Below, one piece after another: positions 55,319 through 64,000 of a DNA stretch of 64,000 bases; positions within the stretch are counted from its first letter, which is position 1; the number at the start of each line of letters is the position of its first letter. Under the pieces are notes generated by a model, which was given only the letters and a program-made list of their open reading frames with translations, did not search any database and had not been told where the DNA came from. This stretch comes from Vicinamibacterales bacterium (GTDB lineage: Bacteria > Acidobacteriota > Vicinamibacteria > Vicinamibacterales > UBA2999): positions 19,859-83,858 of the forward strand of contig JBAZYO010000018.1 in assembly GCA_041659285.1 (NCBI GenBank), given 5' to 3'. The translations under genes were made by a program, and so were the position numbers.

Positions 55319-57604
55319 GTGCGGTTCCACTTCACCCTCGTCCTGACGTGCGTCGTCCTGCTGGGCGCTTTCGCGCGGCCGGCGCACGCGCAGATCGTGC
55401 CCGGCTGGAACACCAAGCAGTTCGCGCTCGAGCGCATCGACGCCGATCGCGTCCGGCTGATGCGCGAGGTGGAGATTGAAGGCGAAGCGAGCGGCCCCAA
55501 CGCCGGCCAGAAGTTTTTCGCCGACGACCTCGAGATGAACACGAAGACGGGCGAGCTGACCGCCCGCGGCAACGTCGTGTTCCAGACGCCCACCTCCCGC
55601 ATTGCCGCCGAGAGCGTTGTCTTCAACACCAAGACCAAGCTGGGGACTTTCACCAGCGCCACCGGCATCGCGCAACTCGGCGAGCGCGGCCTCGAGAACC
55701 GCAGCATGTTCGGCACGATGGAGCCGGACGTGTATTTCTACGGCGCGGAGATCGAGAAGGTCGGGCCCGACAAGTATCGAATCAACAAGGGCGGCTTCAC
55801 CACGTGCGTGCAGCCGACGCCGCGGTGGGAAATCGTCAGCGGCCGCGCCACCGTCAACCTCAACGACTACGTCGTGATGCGCAACGCGGTGGTCCGCGTG
55901 AAGGACGTGCCGGTGTTCTACCTGCCGATCATGTATTACCCGATCCAGGACGATGACCGCGCCACCGGGTTCCTGCTGCCCAGCTACGGCGCCTCGACCT
56001 ACCAGGGGTCGTCGATCAGCAACGCCTTCTTCTGGGCCATCAACCGCAGCCAGGACCTCACGCTGTTCCACGACTGGTACTTCTCGCGCGGCACCGGCAT
56101 GGGCACCGAGTATCGCTACCTGATGGGGCCGCGGGCCCAAGGCAACCTGCGCGCCTATTGGCTCAACGAGCAGGAGGCCGTCATCAACGGCTCGACGCGG
56201 CCGGCGCGAAAGAGCCAGGTCATCACCGGCGGCCTGAGCCAGGGCCTGCCGTTCCGCCTCTCGGCGCGCGCCAACGTTGACTACTCGACCGACGTCACCA
56301 CCCGGCAGCTGTACAGCAACAATTTCCTCGATGCCACGACCAGCCGGCGCACGGTGAACGGCGGGGTGACGGGCTCGTGGGGCGGCCTCAGTGTGAACTC
56401 GGTGTTCGAGCGGACCGAATACTTCTACAACGCCACCGATTCGCAGGTGAACGGCCGGGCGCCCGGGTTCTCGGCGTCGTACAGCGGCCGCAAGCTCCCC
56501 TTCCTGCCGGTGTACTTCTCCATCAACACCGACGCCGCGCACGTGCTGTACATCGGCAAGACCGCGACCGCCACGGTGGACAAGAGCCTGACCCAGGTGG
56601 ACGTGTCACCGTCGTTGCGGGCGCCGCTCAGCACGCTGCCTTTCCTGTCGGTCAACGCCACGCTCGCCTACCGCACGACCTACTACAGCGAGAGCCTGGC
56701 CGCCGACCAGCGCACGCAGATCGACGAAGCCGTGACGCGCAGCTACGCCGACATGCGGGCCGACGTGGTCGGGCCGGTGTTCTCCCGCGTCTTCATGCCG
56801 AACAACGCCTTTGCCGAACGGATGAAGCACGTGATCGAGCCGACGTTCTCGGTGCAGCGGCGGACGGCCATCGTCTCACAGAGCCGCGTGCCGCAGACGT
56901 CGGGCCGCTTCGACACGATCATCGGCGGCTCCACGCAGCTGTCGTACGGCCTCGCCAACCGCTTGCTGGTGCGCAAGAAGGCCGAGGGCGCCGCGCCGGC
57001 CGGCGCGCCGCAGGAACTGCTGAACGTCTCAATCCGGCAGAGCTACTACAGCGACGAGCGGGCCAGCCAGTACGACCCGGCGTTCGGCTACAGCCAGGGC
57101 CGCCCGGCCAGCCCGTTCTCGCCGATCTCCCTGTCGGCCCGGGCCCTGCCGCTGCAGCCGATGTCGGTGGACTTCCGCATGGAGTACGATCCGCGCACCG
57201 AGGCCACCTTCAAGGTGATCGGCTACGGCCTGAACGGCGCCTATCGCACCGACCTGCTCGAGGCGTCGGCCGGATGGAGCCGGCAGAACTACGGCGCCGC
57301 GGCGGCGGGCCGCTCGAACAACTACGTGCAGCAGAGCACGCAATTGCGCTTCGGCGGCGGCCGCTACGGCGGCACCGTGTCGTTCAACTACGACATCGCC
57401 CGCTCGACGCTGCTGAACCACCGCTACATCGCGTTCTACAACGCCCAGTGCTGCGGCGTGTCGTTCGAGTACCTCGCCTACAACTACGGGTCGGGCACCA
57501 ACCTGATCGTGCCCCAGAACCGCCGGTTCAACATGTCCTTCACGCTGGCCGGGGTCGGGTCCTTTTCCAATTTCTTCGGGGCATTCGGCGGCGGGACGTA
57601 TTAA
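55319..57604 (+). CDS. lptD: LPS-assembly outer membrane protein LptD
   Basis: Outer membrane beta-barrel protein, 761 residues, that inserts lipopolysaccharide into the outer leaflet, so the organism should have an LPS-type outer membrane. The signal peptide ends at ARPAHAQ. An OstA/LptA-like jellyroll (about 30-150) follows: ADDLEMNTKTGELTARGNVVFQTPTSRI. The LptD barrel then starts, with YVVMRNAVVRVKDVPVFYLPIMYYPIQDDDRATGFLLPSYG. GTG 55319 is chosen because it begins a clean signal peptide; GTG 55286 would add 11 residues. Confidence 0.9.
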   Translation: MRFHFTLVLTCVVLLGAFARPAHAQIVPGWNTKQFALERIDADRVRLMREVEIEGEASGPNAGQKFFADDLEMNTKTGELTARGNVVFQTPTSRIAAESVVFNTKTKLGTFTSATGIAQLGERGLENRSMFGTMEPDVYFYGAEIEKVGPDKYRINKGGFTTCVQPTPRWEIVSGRATVNLNDYVVMRNAVVRVKDVPVFYLPIMYYPIQDDDRATGFLLPSYGASTYQGSSISNAFFWAINRSQDLTLFHDWYFSRGTGMGTEYRYLMGPRAQGNLRAYWLNEQEAVINGSTRPARKSQVITGGLSQGLPFRLSARANVDYSTDVTTRQLYSNNFLDATTSRRTVNGGVTGSWGGLSVNSVFERTEYFYNATDSQVNGRAPGFSASYSGRKLPFLPVYFSINTDAAHVLYIGKTATATVDKSLTQVDVSPSLRAPLSTLPFLSVNATLAYRTTYYSESLAADQRTQIDEAVTRSYADMRADVVGPVFSRVFMPNNAFAERMKHVIEPTFSVQRRTAIVSQSRVPQTSGRFDTIIGGSTQLSYGLANRLLVRKKAEGAAPAGAPQELLNVSIRQSYYSDERASQYDPAFGYSQGRPASPFSPISLSARALPLQPMSVDFRMEYDPRTEATFKVIGYGLNGAYRTDLLEASAGWSRQNYGAAAAGRSNNYVQQSTQLRFGGGRYGGTVSFNYDIARSTLLNHRYIAFYNAQCCGVSFEYLAYNYGSGTNLIVPQNRRFNMSFTLAGVGSFSNFFGAFGGGTY

Positions 57605-57618
57605 CATCGTCTGCTGTC

Positions 57619-58632
57619 ATGGTCAAAGTTCTCGTCACCGGCGGCGCCGGTTTTATCGGCAGCAACTTCGTGCGGTATGCGCTGCAGACGCACCCCGACT
57701 GGCACGTCACCAATCTCGACAAGCTGACCTACGCCGGCCGCATGGAGAACCTGCACGACGTCATCGACAACCCGCGCCATACGTTCGTGCACGGCGACAT
57801 CCTCGACGCCGCGGTGGCGGGTCCGCTGGTCGAAGCCGCCGACTACGTCGTGCACTTCGCCGCCGAGACCCACGTCGATCGCTCGATCATGGCGGCCGGT
57901 GACTTCATCAAGACCGACGTCGAAGGTTCGTTCGTGCTGCTCGAAGCGGCGCGGCGCAACCCGACGCTGAAGCGCTTCGTGCAGATTTCCACCGACGAGG
58001 TCTACGGCAGCGTGGCCGAGGGCTCGAGCGTCGAGACCGACGAGTTGCGGCCGCGCAACCCGTACGCCGCGAGCAAGGCCGGCGCCGACCGCCTGGCCTA
58101 CAGCTACTGGGCCACCCACGACGTGCCGGTCATCGTCACCCGCGCCTCGAACAACTACGGGCCGTACCAGTTCCCCGAGAAGATCCTGCCGCTGTTCGTC
58201 ACCAACCTGATGGACAACGTCCCGGTGCCGCTCTACGGCGACGGCGGCAACATCCGCGACTGGCTGCACGTGCTCGACCACTGCCGCGCGCTCGACCTGC
58301 TGATTCACACCGGCACCAACGGCGAGGTTTACAACATCGGCGGCGGCAACGAGGTGAAGAACATCGACCTGACGCACGCCGTCCTGAAGCTGATGGGCAA
58401 GGGCACCGACCTGATCAAGCCGGTGGCCGACCGCAAGGGTCACGACCGCCGCTACAGCCTCGGCACCGCGAAGCTCCAGGCCATGGGCTGGAAGCCGCAC
58501 GTCCCGTTCGAGCAGGGGCTGCACAACACCGTAGCGTGGTACCAGGCCAACGAGTGGTGGTGGCGGCCGATCAAGGAACGCGACCCGGCCTACCAGGCCT
58601 ACATCGAAGCCCAGTACGGCAAGCGCGGCTGA
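57619..58632 (+). CDS. rfbB: dTDP-glucose 4,6-dehydratase
   Basis: NAD-dependent short-chain dehydratase, 337 residues, that makes dTDP-4-keto-6-deoxyglucose for deoxy-sugars such as rhamnose. Motifs are the Rossmann GGAGFIGSNFVRY, the active-site STDEVYGSV, YAASKAGADRLAYSYW and the NNYGPYQFPEKLLP-like block with PEKILPLF. ATG 57619 lies 14 bases after the lptD stop. It overlaps the next nucleotide-sugar gene by 1 base (TGATG). The neighbourhood suggests a role in LPS or surface-polysaccharide sugars. Confidence 0.92.
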   Translation: MVKVLVTGGAGFIGSNFVRYALQTHPDWHVTNLDKLTYAGRMENLHDVIDNPRHTFVHGDILDAAVAGPLVEAADYVVHFAAETHVDRSIMAAGDFIKTDVEGSFVLLEAARRNPTLKRFVQISTDEVYGSVAEGSSVETDELRPRNPYAASKAGADRLAYSYWATHDVPVIVTRASNNYGPYQFPEKILPLFVTNLMDNVPVPLYGDGGNIRDWLHVLDHCRALDLLIHTGTNGEVYNIGGGNEVKNIDLTHAVLKLMGKGTDLIKPVADRKGHDRRYSLGTAKLQAMGWKPHVPFEQGLHNTVAWYQANEWWWRPIKERDPAYQAYIEAQYGKRG

Positions 58633-59579
58633 TGTCTGCCCCCGTCCTGGTGACCGGCGCGGCGGGGTTCGTCGGCAGCCACCTGCTCGAGTTGCTGGCC
58701 GAAGACACGCCGGAGATCGTGGCGTGGCAGCGGCCCGGCACCAAACCGCTGGTCAGCGGCACCGGCGTGCGCTGGGTCACCGTGGAAATGCACGACCGCA
58801 ACGCGGTGGACGCGGCCGTCAGGGACGCGCGCCCCTCGGCGGTCTACCACCTGGCCGGCGTGCCTCACGTCGGCGATTCCTGGGGCCACACCCGCGAGAC
58901 CTTCGCCGGCAACGTGCTCGCCACCCACCACCTGTTTGAAGGGCTGCGTCGCGCCGGCTTGGCGCCGCGGGTGCTCATGACCGGCTCCGCCACCGTCTAC
59001 GCGCCGTCCGATCATGCATTGCGCGAAGACGACATCGTCTGTCCGAACAATCCCTATGGCACCAGCAAGCTGGCGCAGGAGATGGTCGCCCTGCGCGCGT
59101 GGGAAGACGATGGGATACCGGGATTGATTGCGCGGGCATTCAACCACGTCGGCCCGCGGCAGGTGCCGTCGTTCCTGGCGCCGAGCATCGCGAAGCAGAT
59201 CGCCGGGATCGAAGCGGGACGCCTCGAACCGGTCCTGAAGGTCGGGAACCTCGAGCCGCGGCGCGACATCATGGACGTGCGCGACACCGTGCGCGCCTAC
59301 CGCGCGATGATGCAGTCGGCAAGGCCCGGAGTGCCCTACAACGTCTGTTCGGGCCGTCCGGTCGCGGTGAAGGACTTGCTACAGCTCTTCATCGCGCACG
59401 CGCGCGTGCCGATTCGCGTGGAGCAGGACCCGGCGCGCTTCCGGCCGAATGACACCCCACTCCTGCTGGGCGACCGCGCCCGCCTCGAAGCGGACACCGG
59501 TTGGTCGCCGCAAATCCCGCTCGACCAGACGGTCGAGGACCTGATCGGGTATTGGCGATCGACGTTGACTGGCGAATAA
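58632..59579 (+). CDS. NAD-dependent epimerase/reductase, GDP-4-keto-6-deoxymannose reductase-like
   Basis: Short-chain dehydrogenase of the sugar-nucleotide group, 315 residues. Motifs are the Rossmann GAAGFVGSHLLELL, a Y-x3-K active site in NPYGTSKLAQE, and RDIMDVRDTVRAYRAM. The C-terminal part RPNDTPLLLGDRARLEADTGWSPQIPLDQTVEDLIGYWR resembles GDP-6-deoxy-4-ketomannose reductases (Rmd) that make GDP-rhamnose. The partner here, however, is a dTDP-sugar dehydratase, so the actual substrate is uncertain. ATG overlaps the rfbB stop. Confidence 0.78.
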   Translation: MSAPVLVTGAAGFVGSHLLELLAEDTPEIVAWQRPGTKPLVSGTGVRWVTVEMHDRNAVDAAVRDARPSAVYHLAGVPHVGDSWGHTRETFAGNVLATHHLFEGLRRAGLAPRVLMTGSATVYAPSDHALREDDIVCPNNPYGTSKLAQEMVALRAWEDDGIPGLIARAFNHVGPRQVPSFLAPSIAKQIAGIEAGRLEPVLKVGNLEPRRDIMDVRDTVRAYRAMMQSARPGVPYNVCSGRPVAVKDLLQLFIAHARVPIRVEQDPARFRPNDTPLLLGDRARLEADTGWSPQIPLDQTVEDLIGYWRSTLTGE

Positions 59580-59599
59580 AAAGCGAAATAATAGCGGGA

Positions 59600-60583
59600 A
59601 TGGCGACCTTCCCGCTGCTTTTCGACCTGGGTCGCTCCCCCACCACGCGCGATGTCGCGAAACTGGTGAAAGACGGCGGCGTGGCGGCCCTGCCCGGTGC
59701 CGTCCGACGCGGCGATGCCGCGACCTACCAGGAAATCCGCTGCCGCTCCGCCCTCAACCGCGTCAAGGGCATGCCGTTCTTCAAGTGGACGCTCAACCCG
59801 TATCGCGGCTGCACCCACGGGTGCCACTACTGCTTCGCGCGACAGTACCAGACCCAACTCGAGCTCAACGCCGGCGACGATTTCGCGTCGGTGATCTTCG
59901 TGAAGACCAACTTCGTGGAGGTCCTGCGGCGCGAGCTGGACAGGCCCTCCTGGATCAAGGAGTCAATCGGGTTCGGCACGGCCACCGATCCCTACCAGCC
60001 GATTGAAGGCAAATACAAGCTGTCGCGGGGCGTGCTGGAAGCCTTGCGCGACGCGGCGACGCCGGTGGGCATTGTCACCAAGGGGCCGATGATCGTGCGC
60101 GACATCGACGTGTTGAAGGATCTCTCGGCGCGCGCGTCCTGCCGGGTGCACATCAGCGTCCCGACGGTGGATGAAGACGCGTGGGAGAAGCTCGAACCCG
60201 GCGTGGCGCACCCGATGCAGCGCCTGCGGGCGGTGCGCCAACTGGTGGATGCCGGCATCGACTGCGGCGTGCTGATGGCGCCGATCGTGCCGGGATTCTC
60301 GACGCATCCCTCCAAGATCGAGCGGACCATCAAGGCCATTGCCGACTCCGGCGCGCGGTCGGTGGGAGCCATGGTGATGCACCTGAAGGGCGGCGCGCGC
60401 GATCACTTCATGGGCCTGTTGAGCCGCGAATATCCGCACATGGTGGACCGCTACGAGCAGCTCTATGCGGGAAAATACGCGCCGAAGGACTACACCAGGC
60501 AGGTGGACGAGGTCGTGTCGCTGATGCGCGCGCGACATCTCGGGGGTCTGACCCCGAGAGGGCTTTCTCGCCGAGGGGTCTGA
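59600..60583 (+). CDS. Radical SAM protein, Rv2578c/SPL-like family
   Basis: Iron-sulfur enzyme of 327 residues that uses S-adenosylmethionine to start radical chemistry. The cluster motif is C71-x3-C75-x2-C78 in YRGCTHGCHYCFAR. The following FGTATDPYQPIEGKYKLSRGVLE and APIVPGFSTHP blocks match the Rv2578c-type group, whose substrate is unknown. ATG 59600 follows an AATAAT hexamer by 7 bases without a clear ribosome binding site. The last residues, LGGLTPRGLSRRGV, and the stop are encoded by ggggtc palindromes, so the native C-terminus may have been replaced. Confidence 0.83.
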   Translation: MATFPLLFDLGRSPTTRDVAKLVKDGGVAALPGAVRRGDAATYQEIRCRSALNRVKGMPFFKWTLNPYRGCTHGCHYCFARQYQTQLELNAGDDFASVIFVKTNFVEVLRRELDRPSWIKESIGFGTATDPYQPIEGKYKLSRGVLEALRDAATPVGIVTKGPMIVRDIDVLKDLSARASCRVHISVPTVDEDAWEKLEPGVAHPMQRLRAVRQLVDAGIDCGVLMAPIVPGFSTHPSKIERTIKAIADSGARSVGAMVMHLKGGARDHFMGLLSREYPHMVDRYEQLYAGKYAPKDYTRQVDEVVSLMRARHLGGLTPRGLSRRGV

Positions 60584-60613
60584 CCCCCACGTAGTGCCGA
60601 GGGGTCTGACCCC
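60543..60613. repeat. Three ggggtctgacccc palindromes between convergent genes
   Basis: Perfect copies at 60543-60555, 60575-60587 and 60601-60613. The first two encode the end and stop of the radical SAM gene. The third touches the stop codon (60613-60615) of the M20 peptidase on the other strand. Confidence 0.9.
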
Positions 60614-61749
60614 TACGCAGTCAGGCGAGCCAGCAGGCCGGCAATAACCGCGGCTCTCGGTGCGAGGGCTTCGATCTCGACGTGCTCGTGAATGGCGTGC
60701 GCGCCGTCCCCGACCGCGCCGAAGCCGTCGAGGGTCGGCACCCCCAGCGCCGCCGTGAAGTTGCCGTCGGAGCCGCCGCCGGCGCTGCCCTCGTCCAAGG
60801 TCAGTCCGAATCCTGCCGCCACTTCCCGGGCCGCCTCGAACAGCTTCACGACGCCTTCGCTTCTCTCCAGCGGCGGCCGGTCGAAGCCGCCCGTCACCGT
60901 CAGCTGCGCGCCGGCGATCTGAGGCGACAAGGCCTTCATCGCGCGCTCGACTCGATCGGCATCCGCCCGCGTGACCGCGCGCGCATCGATGGTGGCGTGC
61001 GCCTCGGCCGGCACCACGTTCGCGCGAGTCCCCCCGGACACGACGCCGACCGTGACGGTGACACCGCGAGCGGGATCCTGCAGGTCGTCGATGGCGATGA
61101 TCTGGCGCGCCAGCTCACGGACGGCGCTGATGCCCTTGCCGGGGTCGAGCCCGGCGTGGGCCGACACCCCGCGAACGGTCATCTCGAACTGCCCCACACC
61201 CTTGCGGCTGGTCTTGAGGGCACCGCCGGGTAATGACGGCTCGAACACCATCACGGCCTCGCTGCGCCGCGCCTCGTCTTCGATCAGCGCGCGCGAGGTG
61301 TCGCTGCCGATTTCCTCATCCGTCGTCCACAGCATCACCACCCGGCAATTGCCGAGGCCGCCGCTCGCCATGACCGCGCGCGTGGCCAGGGTGGCGAGCC
61401 CGATGCCGGCCTTCATGTCGAACACGCCCGGGCCGTACAGGCGCCCGTTCTCGCGCTTCATCGGCATGGTCTTCAACTGGCCAATGGGCCACACGGTGTC
61501 GAAGTGCCCGAGCATCAGGATCTGCCGCGGCCCCGCGCCAAAGCTGGCGCGCAGGTGATCGCCGGCGGTGGCGGACGAAATGCGGGTGACGGCGCCGCCG
61601 ATCGACGACAGCCGCGCCGCCAGTTCCGCGCCACACCGGTTCACGGCCTGCGGATCGTCGCTGGGCGATTCGATGGCCACCAGGGCTTCGATGAAGTCCA
61701 GCAACCAGTCGCGATTGGCTGAGCAGTAGGCGAACAAGTCTCGTGTCAT
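60613..61749 (-). CDS. M20-family metallopeptidase (glutamate carboxypeptidase-like)
   Basis: Di-zinc hydrolase of 378 residues that removes a C-terminal residue or an acyl group from small peptides. Zinc and catalytic residues are H82 and D84 in LGHFDTVWP, D111 in GPGVFDMKAG, and E145/E146 in TTDEEIGS. The family lid domain includes SRKGVGQFEMTVRGVSAHAG. The closest pattern is glutamate carboxypeptidase (CPG2), but the substrate is not certain. No signal peptide is visible, so it is likely cytoplasmic. ATG 61749 is divergent from the next gene. Confidence 0.85.
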   Translation of the reverse strand: MTRDLFAYCSANRDWLLDFIEALVAIESPSDDPQAVNRCGAELAARLSSIGGAVTRISSATAGDHLRASFGAGPRQILMLGHFDTVWPIGQLKTMPMKRENGRLYGPGVFDMKAGIGLATLATRAVMASGGLGNCRVVMLWTTDEEIGSDTSRALIEDEARRSEAVMVFEPSLPGGALKTSRKGVGQFEMTVRGVSAHAGLDPGKGISAVRELARQIIAIDDLQDPARGVTVTVGVVSGGTRANVVPAEAHATIDARAVTRADADRVERAMKALSPQIAGAQLTVTGGFDRPPLERSEGVVKLFEAAREVAAGFGLTLDEGSAGGGSDGNFTAALGVPTLDGFGAVGDGAHAIHEHVEIEALAPRAAVIAGLLARLTA

Positions 61750-61767
61750 TGGATGGGAGGCCCGCCC

Positions 61768-61773
61768 TATAAT
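61768..61773 (+). promoter_or_regulatory. Perfect TATAAT -10 box six bases before a GTG start
   Basis: TATAAT at 61768-61773 matches the -10 consensus exactly. The predicted transcription start would fall at about 61780, the GTG codon itself, implying a leaderless message. A -35 consensus is not evident. Confidence 0.45.
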
Positions 61774-61779
61774 AATTCC

Positions 61780-62346
61780 GTGCTTCGCTACTTCCGCCTG
61801 CCCCGAGCCGTGTCGAGGGGTGGCGCAATCGTGGGTTTGGCAGTCATCGCCGCCGGTGCGATCGTATCGGCGCAGGTCCCACAGCCGTTCCCGCGCCCGA
61901 ACACGCCATCGACGCAGAAGCCGGCGACACCGGCCGCGCCCGCGGTGCCGGCTCAACCGGCCAGGCCGGCCACACCGGGATCAGCCGAGGCGCCGACCGA
62001 AGCGATGCTCGGCGCGCCGATCTACCCGTCGGCCGTCTACCTCACGTCCTACGACGCCGGCCGGGGCCAGCGGTTCTACATCTTCGGCGTGACCGTCCCG
62101 TACGCGGACCTGGTCGGGTATTACAAGACGGTGCTGAAGACCAAAGGGGACGAGCTGTTCGAGGCGCCGCCCACGCACCAGTTCGAGACCGGCCGCTTTC
62201 GTGACGAGACCATGGCGTTTGCGCCGAGCGTGACGATCAAGGACTACACCTACGGTGGCTCCGCTGGATTTCCCAATCCGAAGCCGGGCGCGACGCCGGA
62301 ACGCTTTCCGACGGTGATTCAGATCGTCCCGGCGCCCAGGCCTTAG
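61780..62346 (+). CDS. Secreted protein of unknown function with a Pro/Ala linker
   Basis: Family not recognised. The 188-residue protein has a basic start (LRYFRLPRAVSRGG) and a hydrophobic signal (AIVGLAVIAAGAIVSAQ). A Pro/Ala/Thr-rich linker follows (about 35-75). A compact domain then has YPSAVYLTSYDAGRGQRFYIFGVTVPYADLVGYYKTVLKTKG, a strand-helix pattern seen in small periplasmic proteins. GTG 61780 is preferred to ATG 61753 because of the perfect -10 box just before it. It ends 16 bases before the convergent thiC stop. Confidence 0.55.
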   Translation: MLRYFRLPRAVSRGGAIVGLAVIAAGAIVSAQVPQPFPRPNTPSTQKPATPAAPAVPAQPARPATPGSAEAPTEAMLGAPIYPSAVYLTSYDAGRGQRFYIFGVTVPYADLVGYYKTVLKTKGDELFEAPPTHQFETGRFRDETMAFAPSVTIKDYTYGGSAGFPNPKPGATPERFPTVIQIVPAPRP

Positions 62347-62361
62347 ACCGTGGGGCACCCC

Positions 62362-63996
<1,635 letters not shown>

Positions 63997-64000
63997 CTCC

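Noticed and set aside
56377..57618. Upstream extension of the rfbB frame through lptD
   Set aside because: The Rossmann start MVKVLVTGGAGFIG begins at 57619, and the upstream part is a shadow of lptD.

Overview
This window is a dense, high-GC bacterial chromosome segment with mostly housekeeping and cell-envelope genes. I see no rRNA, tRNA, CRISPR array, phage or insertion sequence. The organism is Gram-negative: LptD, a TonB/ExbB/ExbD system and an RND efflux pump are present. The combination of a large carboxypeptidase-regulatory-domain TonB-dependent receptor, many TPR and HEAT lipoproteins, a PQQ dehydrogenase and abundant short palindromic repeats at gene ends suggests Acidobacteriota, perhaps the Vicinamibacteria side. 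That placement is inference from gene content, not a database result.

Layout. 1-5089 (+) is ileS (5' end cut by the window), lspA, lgt and an RluA/RluD-type pseudouridine synthase, overlapping or nearly so. 5124-9901 holds a secreted PD40/OmpA protein, a convergent two-gene secreted unit of unknown function, an exported esterase and a Nudix hydrolase. 9902-10952 is an AT-rich spacer, a small secreted protein and a possible broken lipoprotein. 10953-14099 pairs an NHL beta-propeller protein with a PQQ dehydrogenase that carries a cytochrome c tail. 14164-21848 (-) is a five-gene metal efflux operon: outer membrane factor, adaptor, CzcA-type pump, response regulator, histidine kinase. 21914-28946 holds lon, a DksA/TraR protein, a cysteine-rich unknown, rpmB, ridA and a bifunctional Rel.

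29215-38086 holds a TPR lipoprotein, a TonB-dependent receptor, another TPR protein and the tonB-exbB-exbD-exbD unit that would energise the receptor. 38421-46350 (-) is a tight seven-gene run read tgt-yajC-secD-secF-uppP-DUF502-hppA. It couples protein export, undecaprenyl carrier recycling and a membrane pyrophosphatase. 46421-48660 (+) is ddl plus a TPR protein. 48895-49187 holds two tiny lysine/alanine-only peptide genes, at least one with its own promoter and terminator. 49238-52422 (-) is a HEAT-cyclophilin lipoprotein and menC. 52449-60583 (+) runs deoxynucleoside kinase, accD, folC, lptD, rfbB, an rmd-like reductase and a radical SAM protein. The window closes with an M20 peptidase, a secreted unknown and thiC.

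The most unusual features are the twin Lys/Ala micropeptide genes and a rich set of short repeats at gene junctions. The repeats are several palindrome families plus 7-, 8-, 9- and 10-bp mini-tandems. In several cases the repeat supplies the last codons and the stop codon of an unrelated gene (25460-26092, 59600-60583, thiC), or abuts a stop (tonB, folC, the M20 peptidase). Several genes also begin with GTG or ATG about 6-7 nt after a -10-like hexamer and lack a good ribosome binding site, suggesting leaderless mRNAs.
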